Assembly: GCA_965203865.1 (NCBI GenBank)
Contig: OZ241916.1
Span: 2,790,001 to 2,854,000, forward strand
Length of the DNA stretch: 64,000 nt
Direction: 5' to 3'
Source of the DNA: G965200765 sp965203865
GTDB lineage: Bacteria > Pseudomonadota > Gammaproteobacteria > Arenicellales > JAJDZL01
The position numbers and the translations under genes are program-made. Below, one piece after another: positions 1 through 8,225 of this stretch (its first letter is position 1; each line of letters starts with the position of its first letter). The notes under the pieces were generated by a model. That model had not been told where the DNA came from, searched no databases, and saw only the letters and a list, made by a program, of their open reading frames with translations.

Positions 1-835
1 CAATTGGCTGATATCCTCCCCCAAGAGCTTTTGAAATGGTCACAATATCCGGCACGACATCTTCCTGACTAAATGCAAAGAATGTACCACTACGACCTGA
101 CCCGCACATCACTTCGTCAAGAATGAGCAGTATGTCATACTCAGTGCAAATTTCCCGAATTCGTTTGAAGTATCCACGGGTTGGTACAAGAACGCCTGCA
201 GTTGCACCAACAATCGTTTCAGCAGTGAAAGCCATTATGTTTTCCGGGCCAACCTCAAGCAGTTTTTTCTCCAGCTCATTCGCTGCTCGCAACGAATACT
301 GTTCTTCTGTTTCAGTATCAAGCTTGTGGCGATAGGGATAGCATGTTTCAATGTGGTGAACTGGAATAAGCATGGGGTGATACGTTTTTCTTCGCGGTTC
401 GTGGCCGCCGATACTCAATGCCCCCATCGTATAGCCGTGATAACTTTGATTTCGAGAAATAAAATACTTTTTCTCTGTTTGACCGCGCTCAACGTAGTAC
501 TGACGGGCCATTTTGAGAGCACTTTCAACTGCCTCCGATCCCCCCGAAACCATGCAGGAATAACCAAGCGGGTCCGGGGCTAATTCATTCAACCTTACTG
601 CGAGACGCTCCAGTGATTCCGAAGTGAAAAATGAGGTATGTGCGAAAGATACATTTTGCGACTGCTTTCGAATGGCTTCAATTACAGCTGGATGATTATG
701 TCCAAGACATGAAACGACAACGCTGCTACAAGCGTCAATATAACGATTGCCTTGCTGGTCGAACAAATAGCAACCTTCACCTCGGTCGACTATTGGGGGT
801 GTATGGTGAACTGATCTGTGAAATACTCGGGTCAT
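1..835 (-). CDS. Class III PLP-dependent aminotransferase, 3' end cut by window edge
   Basis: About 278 residues are present, starting at ATG 833-835 and running off the left edge. An excellent ribosome site (AGGAGGT) lies about 8 nt before the start. The reading contains the class III aminotransferase pattern: a VSGGSEAVESALKMARQYY segment that holds the PLP phosphate, a SYHGYTMGALS segment, an LDEVMCGSGRSG segment with the PLP-binding Asp, and TISKALGGGYQPI with the Schiff-base lysine. The family transfers amino groups from omega-amino acids, diamines or beta-alanine/GABA-like donors to pyruvate or 2-oxoglutarate in the cytoplasm. The exact donor cannot be read. It is transcribed away from the small secreted-protein gene at 1116. 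Confidence 0.9.
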   Translation of the reverse strand, partial: MTRVFHRSVHHTPPIVDRGEGCYLFDQQGNRYIDACSSVVVSCLGHNHPAVIEAIRKQSQNVSFAHTSFFTSESLERLAVRLNELAPDPLGYSCMVSGGSEAVESALKMARQYYVERGQTEKKYFISRNQSYHGYTMGALSIGGHEPRRKTYHPMLIPVHHIETCYPYRHKLDTETEEQYSLRAANELEKKLLEVGPENIMAFTAETIVGATAGVLVPTRGYFKRIREICTEYDILLILDEVMCGSGRSGTFFAFSQEDVVPDIVTISKALGGGYQPI

Positions 836-1115
836 GAAGAATACCTCCTGTAACTAACACCGAATGAATGCGAAAACATGTCCTTGAGTCCCAATACAGG
901 TTGCCAGTTCAGGCAACTGATACGACAATGGAACCAAATGCAATTTCTTGATTGGTATTTTATTTGACTCATTGGCTTCATATATTGATTTTTTGAATGA
1001 ACCTGTAATTTACTATAACTGTTGCCAACAATGGAATTTGCGTTTTCGCAAAATTATCTTTTGAAATGAAACCGAGTAAACGAATTTTGACTCCCGAAAT
1101 GGAACTGCCAATCCA

Positions 1116-1505
1116 ATGACCAAAGCATTTCCCTTGTTATTTCTATTTGTGACTGCCTGCATTCCAGTAGCTCACTCTTCGGAAACCGATGTTAGCGACT
1201 CTTCCATTGAGTCCGCATTGATGTTTTCGGATGGCTGGTTTCGCTATCGGGATGTATTGACAGCTGCTGCAAAGCAATTGATTATTTCTGAAAAGTGCAG
1301 TCTCAGCGACTTCAGATATGCGTCGGGCTGGAAAAGGTCGGACATTTACAAGGACAAGCCGGTATTTTCAATCTACTGTACAGCAGACTGGGCGGCTTTG
1401 GACAGAATCTTTTATGTCCATGCAAACACGGGCAAAGTCTTCAAAAATCCATCCCGAACACCGGATGGAAGAGAAATCTTCGTATTCCAGGCCGACTATT
1501 ACTGA
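1116..1505 (+). CDS. Small secreted protein or lipoprotein of unknown function (129 aa)
   Basis: The N-terminus is a clear export signal (MTKAFPLLFLFVTACIPVAHS). VTAC could be a lipobox, making it a lipoprotein, or cleavage could follow VAHS. The mature part is about 108 residues with two cysteines (KCSLSDF and IYCTADW) that could form a disulfide, and ends with YVHANTGKVFKNPS and QADYY. I do not recognise the family. The last 65 codons are duplicated at 3694-3889. Its original neighbour was probably mutM, because 36 bases matching the mutM 3' end follow the stop codon. The function is unknown. Confidence 0.7.
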   Translation: MTKAFPLLFLFVTACIPVAHSSETDVSDSSIESALMFSDGWFRYRDVLTAAAKQLIISEKCSLSDFRYASGWKRSDIYKDKPVFSIYCTADWAALDRIFYVHANTGKVFKNPSRTPDGREIFVFQADYY

Positions 1506-1549
1506 ATGATCAAGCTTGAGTCATTTTTGGCACTGCTTGCAGTAGTAGC
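1310..1549. repeat. Direct duplication, left copy (partner at 3694-3934)
   Basis: This 240-base segment is almost identical to 3694-3934, at an offset of 2384-2385 bases. Differences seen are a few substitutions and one single-base indel (CAAGCTT here, CAAAGCTT there). It holds the 3' half of the small secreted-protein gene, the short spacer and the last codons of mutM (on the minus strand). Here the mutM end is an orphan fragment; in the right copy it belongs to the intact mutM. The two copies bracket about 2.1 kb of accessory DNA. Confidence 0.95.
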
Positions 1550-1849
1550 CATTGAAGCGAAGAAATTTTCCAGTACGCTCATCCAAATCGTTTTGTTGTA
1601 TTCGACAACACTTAATAATAGTTAGGGCATATTTTTCAAAGCACAAACACGCGGAAATAGCCGCAGAATTGCTGGCAACTGTGCTTCGGAATCAACCCGG
1701 CAAACTGCAAAGTGGTATTCGGTATAGCCCTTTCAGTAAATCTCAAGGTTGAATTTAATGGTCATGAAAATTTGTTGAATGAATTTACCAAGATTTAATA
1801 GAGGAACCATATATGAGAATAACTGTAAATTTCTGAACCCTGTTTTTGC
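1550..1849. other. Non-coding spacer after the left duplication
   Basis: No convincing gene is seen. A minus-strand reading crosses the orphan mutM tail and stays open for about 50 codons, but it has no recognisable domain and no plausible start. A plus-strand 66-codon reading also lacks family features. The stretch is probably debris from the event that separated the secreted-protein gene from mutM. Confidence 0.5.
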
Positions 1850-2416
1850 CTATTGCGGTTTAGTTTTTGAAGGAGCAAGAACACTTACTAAATTATCCAA
1901 TTGTTCTTGTTGAGATTTAACTAAAATTGCTGATTTTCCGTGGAGTACTTGAATAAGTGCTCTCCTAATCCGGGTCTGGTCCCATTCTGCATCAGCCCAT
2001 CCCTGTGGCACATAATTCCCTTCATAAATTTCTAATAGGTCGATTTTAATTTTTAGAGCTTTAGCAATTTCTCCTATTAACGATGTCAACAATTTGTCTA
2101 GCTTAGCATGAAACTGTTGTTCCTTCTCTTGTTCCTGGACAGGCGGGGGAGGTTCGGATAATTTTTCCAAATAATTTTTCCAAGCATCAATTACTTTTGG
2201 ATACTTTCTAAATTCTAATTCAACAAGATTTAGCGCCTGTACATGGTCCCAAGATAAAAATTGGTTTCTTGTTCGCATCAGTGTACGAAATATATCCATC
2301 CTTCTAGCTTTATCAGCACGTGAATTATCTAGGAAACGCGAAACTAGCAGCGCACTGAATGGTCCCAAAAATATGGCAATAATTGTTAAAGCTGGCCAAA
2401 GCCAATTGTAAGTCAT
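1850..2416 (-). CDS. DUF6680-like membrane-anchored protein (188 aa)
   Basis: A single transmembrane segment at residues 4-27 (LWPALTIIAIFLGPFSALLV) is followed by a cytoplasmic part with RRMDIFRTLMRTR, the hallmark HVQALNLVELEF, and a KVIDAWKNYLEKL stretch. The order matches DUF6680 proteins as I remember them. The middle is charged and helical (PPPPVQEQEKEQQFHAKLDKLL), with a tail predicted to be soluble. The gene overlaps the end of the upstream GrlR-like gene by 4 nt, so the two are likely co-translated. No biochemical function is known to me. The pair lies inside the DNA bracketed by the 240-bp duplication, which suggests acquisition. Confidence 0.65.
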   Translation of the reverse strand: MTYNWLWPALTIIAIFLGPFSALLVSRFLDNSRADKARRMDIFRTLMRTRNQFLSWDHVQALNLVELEFRKYPKVIDAWKNYLEKLSEPPPPVQEQEKEQQFHAKLDKLLTSLIGEIAKALKIKIDLLEIYEGNYVPQGWADAEWDQTRIRRALIQVLHGKSAILVKSQQEQLDNLVSVLAPSKTKPQ

Positions 2417-2751
2417 GACGTTCCTCGTAGTCTCTTAAAAACTACATTAATCGGTCCTTCGGATGTTTGAATCCCGATCGGATAACCATTGCCAAAATTT
2501 TCGGGCAGAATTTTTGTAAAATTTTGTGCTGGGCCTTCTTTTTCAACAACTCCGCCATTCATTAATCTGCTCCCTGCTGGTGTTTGGAACGTCAATGAAA
2601 TCTTGTACTTGTGGTCATCAACTTCTTCAAATGTACCATCAAGTGTGCCACCAATAGAATCTGCTCCTGTAATCAAACCATCTTTCATCACCAAAACAGC
2701 ATGTCCAGATATTTCTGACCCAATGTAGTGCATAGCATAAATTCCTTCCAT
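2413..2751 (-). CDS. GrlR-like small beta-barrel regulatory protein (112 aa)
   Basis: The sequence has the GrlR-family layout: a start that reads MEGIYAMHYIG, then HAVLVMKDGLITGADS, GGTLDGTFEEVDDHKYKISLTF, and a C-terminal beta-strand ending VVFKRLRG. GrlR-type proteins are compact calycin-like barrels; the founding member represses type III secretion genes in enteropathogenic E. coli, but most homologues occur without such systems. No secretion genes are nearby, so a regulatory role is only inferred from fold. The gene is the first of a two-gene unit with the DUF6680-like gene (4-nt overlap). Family assignment is by pattern only. Confidence 0.6.
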   Translation of the reverse strand: MEGIYAMHYIGSEISGHAVLVMKDGLITGADSIGGTLDGTFEEVDDHKYKISLTFQTPAGSRLMNGGVVEKEGPAQNFTKILPENFGNGYPIGIQTSEGPINVVFKRLRGTS

Positions 2752-3082
2752 TTAAAGTACCTCCATCTATCGCATTAAATTTGCCGTGAAAATCCCAGTA
2801 TGTTTGGATGCGTAAAACCTTTGCAACTTGATAGTTGCAAAAAAAATTTGCTGTTCAACAACGACGCAAGCACGGACTTACTGTTCGGCGTACTGTATTA
2901 GGCCTTTTGCCGACTTGAACTGTCATCGCAAAAACCAGCGCGTAAGCCTTATTGTACAGCGTACAGCATTTCGTCGGCAAAAGTTTTCATGCAGTTGGTG
3001 TGATAAAAGCATCATGGATGTTTTCATGCTTCTAACTATAAGTGAGGCAAGCCTGAAACGGCGCATGAATCAATGGCGGCTT
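2752..3082. other. Non-coding stretch upstream of the GrlR-like gene and beyond the IS remnant
   Basis: It contains the region from which the GrlR-like gene must be transcribed. A short inverted pair, TTGCAAC (2821-2827) and GTTGCAA (2834-2840), is seen next to an A-rich run. The rest is likely eroded insertion-sequence flank: a GCCGAC/GTCGGC pair and the pieces GTACAGCGTACAGC are present but form no clear terminal repeat. No gene is supported. Confidence 0.4.
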
Positions 3083-3620
3083 TCAACAAACGGGTTGGCA
3101 TTGAGGTTCCCGGAATCGACGATTGAATTCGAAAACAATCTCGTCAATGTTTTCCAGAAAGAATCAATGCGATGTCCCGTGAAAGATTCCCTCCAGAAAG
3201 CTCTTGAAGTTGCTGACGATAATATGAACCTTCGGAAGCGATTCGTCCATTTTTTCAAGCAAGGTGGCATTGACTTGGTGCTAATGCATTCGATAAGCGG
3301 TCGGCCAAGCTATACCGGTCATCTTGGAAAATCGTTCAGTCAAAATTTTGCCTTGCTCAGACCCCATCAGATAGGTCACTACAAACCGTTTGAGTAGCTG
3401 CAACCGCGTATGCACGAAAGCAGTCCTGATCATCGGTGAAACCTGATATCCATATTTGGCACACTCGTGCAAATGACGATATTTCAATTGGCAGGACTTG
3501 TCGTGGCTACACTTCGGGCAGATGAATCCGTCTTTCCAGCGACTCCGACTCAATTCTTCCAGACAAGCATCCTGAGTCGAGCACTTTTGTATCCGTTCAA
3601 AAATTGGTAGAGCTCTGGTG
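3083..3620 (-). pseudogene. Decayed IS1595-type (ISXO2-like) transposase with internal deletion
   Basis: Reading the minus strand, the N-terminal zinc-ribbon part is recognisable: ALPIFERIQKCSTQDACLEEL, then RWKDGFICPKCSHDKSC, YRHLHECAKYGYQVS and LLKRFVVTYLMGS, ending TGIAWPTAYRMH. A stop follows at 3281-3283. In the same frame the next codons give the C-terminal end of the family, HIIVSNFKSFLEGIFHG, a second stop, then FFLENIDEIVFEFNRRFRE. The roughly 150 residues between these parts, which hold the DDE catalytic core, are missing. The copy is therefore dead. No start codon and no confident terminal repeats were found. Confidence 0.85.
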
Positions 3621-3693
3621 CATTTGAAATTCTCCCCAATAGCATGCTCAATCAGATCATTACGTGGTATTACAAGACAACCCTTATTTGGAG

Positions 3694-3889
3694 CTTCAGG
3701 TATGCGTCGGGCTGGAAAAGGTCGGACATTTACAAGGACAAGCCGGTATTTTCAATCTACTGTACAGCAGACTGGGCGGCTTTGGACAGAATCTTTTATG
3801 TCCATGCAAACACGGGCAAAGTCTTCAAAAATCCATCCCGAACACCGGATGGAAGAGAAATCTTCGTATTACAGGCCGACTATTACTGA
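3694..3889 (+). pseudogene. Truncated 3' copy of the small secreted-protein gene
   Basis: The reading RYASGWKRSDIYKDKPVFSI through QADYY matches residues 66-129 of the intact gene at 1116, with one substitution near the end (FVLQ here, FVFQ there). The signal peptide and first half are absent, so no exported product can be made. It ends 16 bases before the mutM stop codon, in convergent orientation. Confidence 0.9.
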
Positions 3890-3934
3890 ATGATCAAAGC
3901 TTGAGTCATTTTTGGCACTGCTTGCAGTAGTAGC
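3694..3934. repeat. Direct duplication, right copy (partner at 1310-1549)
   Basis: This 241-base copy carries the truncated 3' half of the secreted-protein gene followed by the true 3' end of mutM. Its left boundary falls in the middle of a coding region (CTTCAG at 3694), and its right boundary inside mutM just after TAGC. Since mutM continues intact beyond the boundary while the secreted-protein gene is intact only at the other copy, the ancestral order was very probably secreted-protein gene facing mutM. Confidence 0.95.
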
Positions 3935-4721
3935 ACGAGCGTTGCCCAATAACAATTCGCGAAATTTCCGACCCGCAGCGAAAGCATGGCTTGCCTTCCC
4001 GCTCATAGACTTGTAGTTTGTGACGAAAATATCCGGGAGTTCCAGTGCCGCTGACAAAATCCTGAAGTGTTGTTCCGCCTGCTGAAATTGCCGCACCAAG
4101 AGTTTTCTTTATGCTTGCTGCCAAGAGCTCGTAGCGAGGCTTTGAAATTCTGCCTGCTCTTCTTAACGGATGGATTTTGGCATCATGCAAGGCTTCGGAG
4201 GCGTAAATATTTCCAACACCGACTACAACTTGGCCATTCATAATAAAATTCTTGACTGCCGCTTTTCGTGTTCGGGAAATTTCATGCAAATAACCTCCGT
4301 TAAAATCATCGCCTATAGGTTCCGGGCCTAGATTGGAGAGAAGCGGATGCGCATACGGATTTCCTTCAACATAGAGCACGCAGCCGAATCGGCGCGGGTC
4401 CCTCAATCTGAGTTTCCAGTCTTGCGCAATTTGAAATTCAACATGATCGTGCGGTCCCGGGGGTTCGTGCAATCTGGACAATCGCAAGCTGCCGGACATG
4501 CCAAGATGAAGCAGCAAGTGTCCGCGGCCAATTTCAACCAGTATGTATTTCGCCCGACGACGTATGCTCAAAACTGTTTCGTTTGTGATTTGCTCAGGCA
4601 AGTCATTCGGCACCTCCCATCGAAGTCTTGCTTCTCTGACAACGACCTTGGTAATTCTGTTGCCCATCAGATAAGGCTCGATTCCTCGCATCGTTGTTTC
4701 TACTTCTGGAAGTTCTGGCAT
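3906..4721 (-). CDS. mutM: Formamidopyrimidine-DNA glycosylase MutM (Fpg)
   Basis: The 271-residue protein begins MPELPEVETTMRGIEPYL; Pro2 is the Schiff-base nucleophile and Glu3 the catalytic acid of the Fpg/Nei family. RRRAKYILVEI supplies the conserved lysine, FIMNGQVVVGVGNIYASEAL the helix-two-turn-helix region, and CFRCG with YYCKQCQK the C-terminal zinc finger. The length is that of typical bacterial Fpg. It removes 8-oxoguanine and formamidopyrimidines from DNA and nicks the abasic site. It is divergent from the ferredoxin-reductase gene at 4797, with a 75-bp shared promoter gap. Its last codons lie in the right copy of the 240-bp duplication, and a fragment of its tail persists at 1516-1549. 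Confidence 0.97.
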   Translation of the reverse strand: MPELPEVETTMRGIEPYLMGNRITKVVVREARLRWEVPNDLPEQITNETVLSIRRRAKYILVEIGRGHLLLHLGMSGSLRLSRLHEPPGPHDHVEFQIAQDWKLRLRDPRRFGCVLYVEGNPYAHPLLSNLGPEPIGDDFNGGYLHEISRTRKAAVKNFIMNGQVVVGVGNIYASEALHDAKIHPLRRAGRISKPRYELLAASIKKTLGAAISAGGTTLQDFVSGTGTPGYFRHKLQVYEREGKPCFRCGSEISRIVIGQRSCYYCKQCQK

Positions 4722-4796
4722 AATTTAAAATGTATCGGATTGTTCGTATAACTGATATTGTTTCAATTTCTCTACTGCATACCTAAAATTTCAGCG

Positions 4797-5843
4797 ATGC
4801 CCGCGTTTCAAGTCAAAAACGAATCTACAGACCGTACTTTTGAAGTTCTGTCAACCGAAACCATACTTGATTCTGCACTACGAAATGGAATCGTTCTGCC
4901 TTACAGTTGCCGCAACGGAACCTGTTCTGCATGCAAGGCTTCGCTTGTATCTGGTCAAGTAAGACTGGACGAATACGATACTTCGGCACTTTCAGCAAAT
5001 CAACTTGCAGCAGGAGAGATTCTGCTTTGCCGGGCCCATCCGGTTGAAGATGTGGTTATTCGGGCTGACGAGATATCAGATCTGGACAACATTGTCATTC
5101 AAACTCTGCCGTGCCGTGTTGCAAAACTGGAAAAACTGACGCATGATGTGATGAAAGTTGATTTGATGCTGCCGCCGAATACGGTTTTCAACTATGTTGC
5201 TGGTCAGTACATCGACATTCTGCCGAGAAGCGGCATTCGCCGGGGTTTTTCAATTGCAAGTGCCCCAAATCAGCAGTCAACCATCGAATTGCATGTGCGA
5301 CACGTTCCAAAAGGACGATTTACTACAAAAGTCTTCTACTCCATGAAAGCCCGGGATGTGCTTCGCTTTGAAGGGCCGCTAGGAACATTCTTTTTGCGAC
5401 GCGACTCGGATCTTCCCATCATATTCATCGCAGGCGGAACAGGATTTGCACCGCTATATTCCATCCTTCAGGACTTGACCAAGAAAAACTTTGATCGTCC
5501 GATTCATTTGTTCTGGGGTGTCCGCGGTTCTCGCGACTTGTACCTGCAAGAACTTATCAAGGAGTGGACAAGTTCAGACGGCCTGTTGGCTTCATACGTA
5601 CCTGTGCTTTCGGAACCGGAACATGAGGAGGGTTGGAATGGCGAAGTCGGCTGGGTGCACGAGGCAGTTGTAAAGAAATTTTCAGATTTGTCGGGTTTTG
5701 AAGTCTATGCCAGCGGGCCGCCGCCAATGATCGACGCGGTTCGGAATTTGTTGCCAGAGCATGGCTTGAACCCCCGGAATCTATACTACGACTCCTTTGA
5801 ATTTTCCAGCGACACGCTTTACCCGAATCAAGTTGCAACTTGA
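4797..5843 (+). CDS. 2Fe-2S ferredoxin / FAD-NAD(P)H reductase fusion (CDP-glucoseen-reductase-like)
   Basis: The ATG at 4797 (MPAFQVKNES) is preferred over an in-frame TTG at 4758 because it aligns with the start of the ferredoxin domain. Residues 1-90 hold a plant-type 2Fe-2S site, CRNGTCSAC with a fourth Cys in LLCRAHP. A FAD domain follows (GQYIDIL, RRGFSIAS), then a NAD(P) domain (IFIAGGTGFAPLYS, HLFWGVRG) and the C-terminal YASGPPPMIDAV. This is the layout of AscD-type CDP-6-deoxy-glucoseen reductases and of oxygenase electron-transfer components. No sugar-synthesis genes adjoin, so a general electron-donor role is equally likely. It ends one base before hemY, convergently. Confidence 0.85.
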   Translation: MPAFQVKNESTDRTFEVLSTETILDSALRNGIVLPYSCRNGTCSACKASLVSGQVRLDEYDTSALSANQLAAGEILLCRAHPVEDVVIRADEISDLDNIVIQTLPCRVAKLEKLTHDVMKVDLMLPPNTVFNYVAGQYIDILPRSGIRRGFSIASAPNQQSTIELHVRHVPKGRFTTKVFYSMKARDVLRFEGPLGTFFLRRDSDLPIIFIAGGTGFAPLYSILQDLTKKNFDRPIHLFWGVRGSRDLYLQELIKEWTSSDGLLASYVPVLSEPEHEEGWNGEVGWVHEAVVKKFSDLSGFEVYASGPPPMIDAVRNLLPEHGLNPRNLYYDSFEFSSDTLYPNQVAT

Positions 5844-5844
5844 T

Positions 5845-7086
5845 TCATTTCGTATCTTCTTGCTTGTCTGACTCGCCTTGAGATTCCGGTGCTGGCGGCG
5901 GCTCCTTTTTAAGATTGGAAGGATCATCCGCCCCTTTTCTGTAAGCCTTTAGTGCTTCCTCAGTTTCGCCCAGCACTTCGAGTACGAAACCTAGTTGCGT
6001 ATAGGCTTCTTGACGACCTCCCAGCTGCAAGCATTGTTCAAGGAGTTCTTTCGCTTTGGCAGTTTGTGCGCTTTTTCGGGCATGTATTGCAGATGCGAGC
6101 AGAAGACCGGGATCCTTCGGATAATCCTTGAGCCAGGATTCAGTAGTCCGATACAAACTTTTCCGGTCCATGGAGCCGCCCACTTTTCCATACAAATACG
6201 CCAAATCTGAGTCCCAATTCCTCAATAATGAAACGCGAATGATCTTCTCGGCTTCCTGGTGGCAGTCAAATTCAAGCAACTTCTCTACATATGCAGATAT
6301 GGCTTGCGGGTTACGTTGCTCGCCTGCTGACAACATCTTCCAAATTTTTAGTAACTCAGTCGAAGACGAAGCGTTTTCCAGCATTGACTTGCCTGCTTGG
6401 GACTGTAAAGCTTCAATCTTTCCTTTTGGAATTGAATTCGACTTCCGCAGCAAGGGAATCAAACTGTGGAGTGATTTCCAGTCACTGCGCATTTCATGCA
6501 CTTCAACCAGCAATTTCTGTACAGTCGCGCTATCAGGAACTTTGCTTCGCAAAATATTCAATTGTTTAACGGCTTCATCCACTTTACCGGCATCAATCAA
6601 AATCCTGCATCTTGTCAATGCAATTCCATTCTGAAAGTCACTACTTGAATTTGCAGCATTTCGCATATGAACTTCGCAGCGCGCACTATCTCCTCCTTTA
6701 TGAGCGGCATAGGCCGCCCCTAAATGATTAATTATTGGTTCCAGCATATACTTGGCAGTACTTTCCAGTTGTTTTTCAGCCTTGCGCCAGTTCCCCAGAA
6801 TCAAGTGCGTATATCCCATAGCAGAGGTGCGCTGAACCTTCTTTTTATGAAATTCCCCCAACTTTTTCGATAGTTTGAAAGGCAGTCGACCTATTCCGGT
6901 CAAAACAACGAATATCAAATATGCGACAAGCAACAGAAAAATGGTTCCGATGAATAAAACCATCAATGTGGATTCAATTTGCCAATCGCCCCATTGAACA
7001 TAAATGTAGCCCGGTTCATCTGCCAGATAGACTGTTGCAAAAGAAGCAGCAGCAACTATCACCAGGAAAAAGATTACGATTTTCAC
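5845..7086 (-). CDS. hemY: HemY, TPR membrane protein of the hem operon
   Basis: The protein starts (GTG) with two membrane segments, residues 3-22 and about 40-63 (MVLFIGTIFLLLVAYLIF), then KLSKKLGEFHKKK and a long helical TPR region including AMGYTHLILGNWRKAEKQL and a C-terminal repeat QLGFVLEVLGETEEALKAY. At 413 residues it fits proteobacterial HemY, an inner-membrane protein linked to late tetrapyrrole steps whose exact role is unsettled. It is not the protoporphyrinogen oxidase also called HemY in Gram-positive bacteria. It is last in hemC-hemD-hemX-hemY, 6 nt after hemX. Confidence 0.93.
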   Translation of the reverse strand: MKIVIFFLVIVAAASFATVYLADEPGYIYVQWGDWQIESTLMVLFIGTIFLLLVAYLIFVVLTGIGRLPFKLSKKLGEFHKKKVQRTSAMGYTHLILGNWRKAEKQLESTAKYMLEPIINHLGAAYAAHKGGDSARCEVHMRNAANSSSDFQNGIALTRCRILIDAGKVDEAVKQLNILRSKVPDSATVQKLLVEVHEMRSDWKSLHSLIPLLRKSNSIPKGKIEALQSQAGKSMLENASSSTELLKIWKMLSAGEQRNPQAISAYVEKLLEFDCHQEAEKIIRVSLLRNWDSDLAYLYGKVGGSMDRKSLYRTTESWLKDYPKDPGLLLASAIHARKSAQTAKAKELLEQCLQLGGRQEAYTQLGFVLEVLGETEEALKAYRKGADDPSNLKKEPPPAPESQGESDKQEDTK

Positions 7087-7092
7087 TGTTTT

Positions 7093-8220
7093 TTAACCAT
7101 TGCTTTGAATTCTCTTCAGCAATCTCAGAGAGTCTGAAACATCAGGAATCACAACTTCCCCAACAGGAACATCCGCCAGTTGAACCAAATCCTCAATAAA
7201 GTTCGACACAATACCTGCAAACGGAGAGAAATATAATTCGGACCGCTCAATCGCAGCGACAAGGTGAGTTCGATAGATTTGTGCGTTGCCCTGCGTAAGC
7301 GCAGCTTGGGCACCCAGTAAATGCGCCCGTATATTCTCAACAACCAATATCTTCTGCCCGTCAGAAAGTGCTGGTGCATAGTAATCGGAAGTTCTGGTAA
7401 CAATGACCAGAGAACTCAAATCCGACCAGATTTCCTGCCAAAGCCCTTCTGAATTGCTATCTGTGTCAGATGTTGCAGTTTCAGCTGTGTCTCCTCCTGA
7501 AGCAAGATGTTCGACTCGAAAAGGCAATTTGTCCAAGGAGTCAGCGTACCCCAGCAATTTCAGGGAAATGTCCGTTTCATCTATTGAGCTCACCTGATTC
7601 AGCAACCTCACTTCCTCTGCAAGAGCGCTCCGAACTTTCGAAAACCTCGGATCTGCCATCTGCTCCAGCTGCCTGTCTGCAAGCTGTCTGACCGAAATCG
7701 CAGTCTTGACATCTCCGGTAATATGAAGCCTTTGGTCTCCCAGAGATATCAGTTGAATCACCTCTTCAACATACAATCTGGTAGCTCCTTCGTCGAGTTC
7801 TGTGTAAGCTGCCGATATAGAACTTGCAAGCTGGTCCATTCTTGCATGGATGTCGATATCCGATTCAACAGCAATTTCTTTGAATTTCTGAAATTCGGAA
7901 CTGTGCTCTTCCAGCATGGCGGCAAGCCTCATGTTTTCCTGCCGGAGAGACTCAATTCGCGAGTTAAGCACAACATTCTCCTGCTCTTTGGCGGTAATTT
8001 GCGGCACCAAACTGAATTCAACTCGCCAAGCCAGGTAGGCAGAAACACCGAGTGCAGTCAACGAAAAAAGAATTGCAATAAACGACCAGCCGCGACCTCT
8101 TGCAGCTGCGGGCTTTGATTTTCCCGGATTTTTCTTTGTATTCTCAGTCTTGGACGCTGCAGGGATTCCTCCATCTGCCAACGCCTCTTCTACTGATTTA
8201 CCTTTCTTTTCTTCTACCAT
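7093..8220 (-). CDS. hemX: HemX, membrane-anchored coiled-coil protein of the hem operon
   Basis: I place the start at ATG 8220, since an upstream TTG at 8229 overlaps the hemD stop. A charged, Lys/Ala-rich cytoplasmic stretch precedes one membrane helix (WSFIAILFSLTALGVSAYLAW, about residues 44-64). A coiled coil follows (KEQENVVLNSRIESLRQEN) and then the HemX domain with YVEEVIQLISLGDQRL and VRHLADRQLEQ-like helices. Annotations often label this family uroporphyrinogen-III C-methyltransferase, but no methyltransferase motif is present here. It likely acts as a scaffold in the heme pathway. Five nucleotides separate it from hemD and six from hemY. Confidence 0.9.
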   Translation of the reverse strand: MVEEKKGKSVEEALADGGIPAASKTENTKKNPGKSKPAAARGRGWSFIAILFSLTALGVSAYLAWRVEFSLVPQITAKEQENVVLNSRIESLRQENMRLAAMLEEHSSEFQKFKEIAVESDIDIHARMDQLASSISAAYTELDEGATRLYVEEVIQLISLGDQRLHITGDVKTAISVRQLADRQLEQMADPRFSKVRSALAEEVRLLNQVSSIDETDISLKLLGYADSLDKLPFRVEHLASGGDTAETATSDTDSNSEGLWQEIWSDLSSLVIVTRTSDYYAPALSDGQKILVVENIRAHLLGAQAALTQGNAQIYRTHLVAAIERSELYFSPFAGIVSNFIEDLVQLADVPVGEVVIPDVSDSLRLLKRIQSNG

Positions 8221-8225
8221 GGTTC

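Noticed and set aside
1513..1750. Minus-strand reading that joins the orphan mutM tail to upstream sequence (ending YYCKQCQK)
   Set aside because: The match is only the duplicated 34-base tail; the rest lacks a start or any zinc-finger logic.
2828..3397. Long plus-strand reading (189 codons) opposite the transposase remnant
   Set aside because: It is antisense to a recognisable IS1595 fossil, has no start signal and no family features.
7093..8220. Uroporphyrinogen-III methyltransferase
   Set aside because: The label often given to HemX proteins; no methyltransferase motif is visible.
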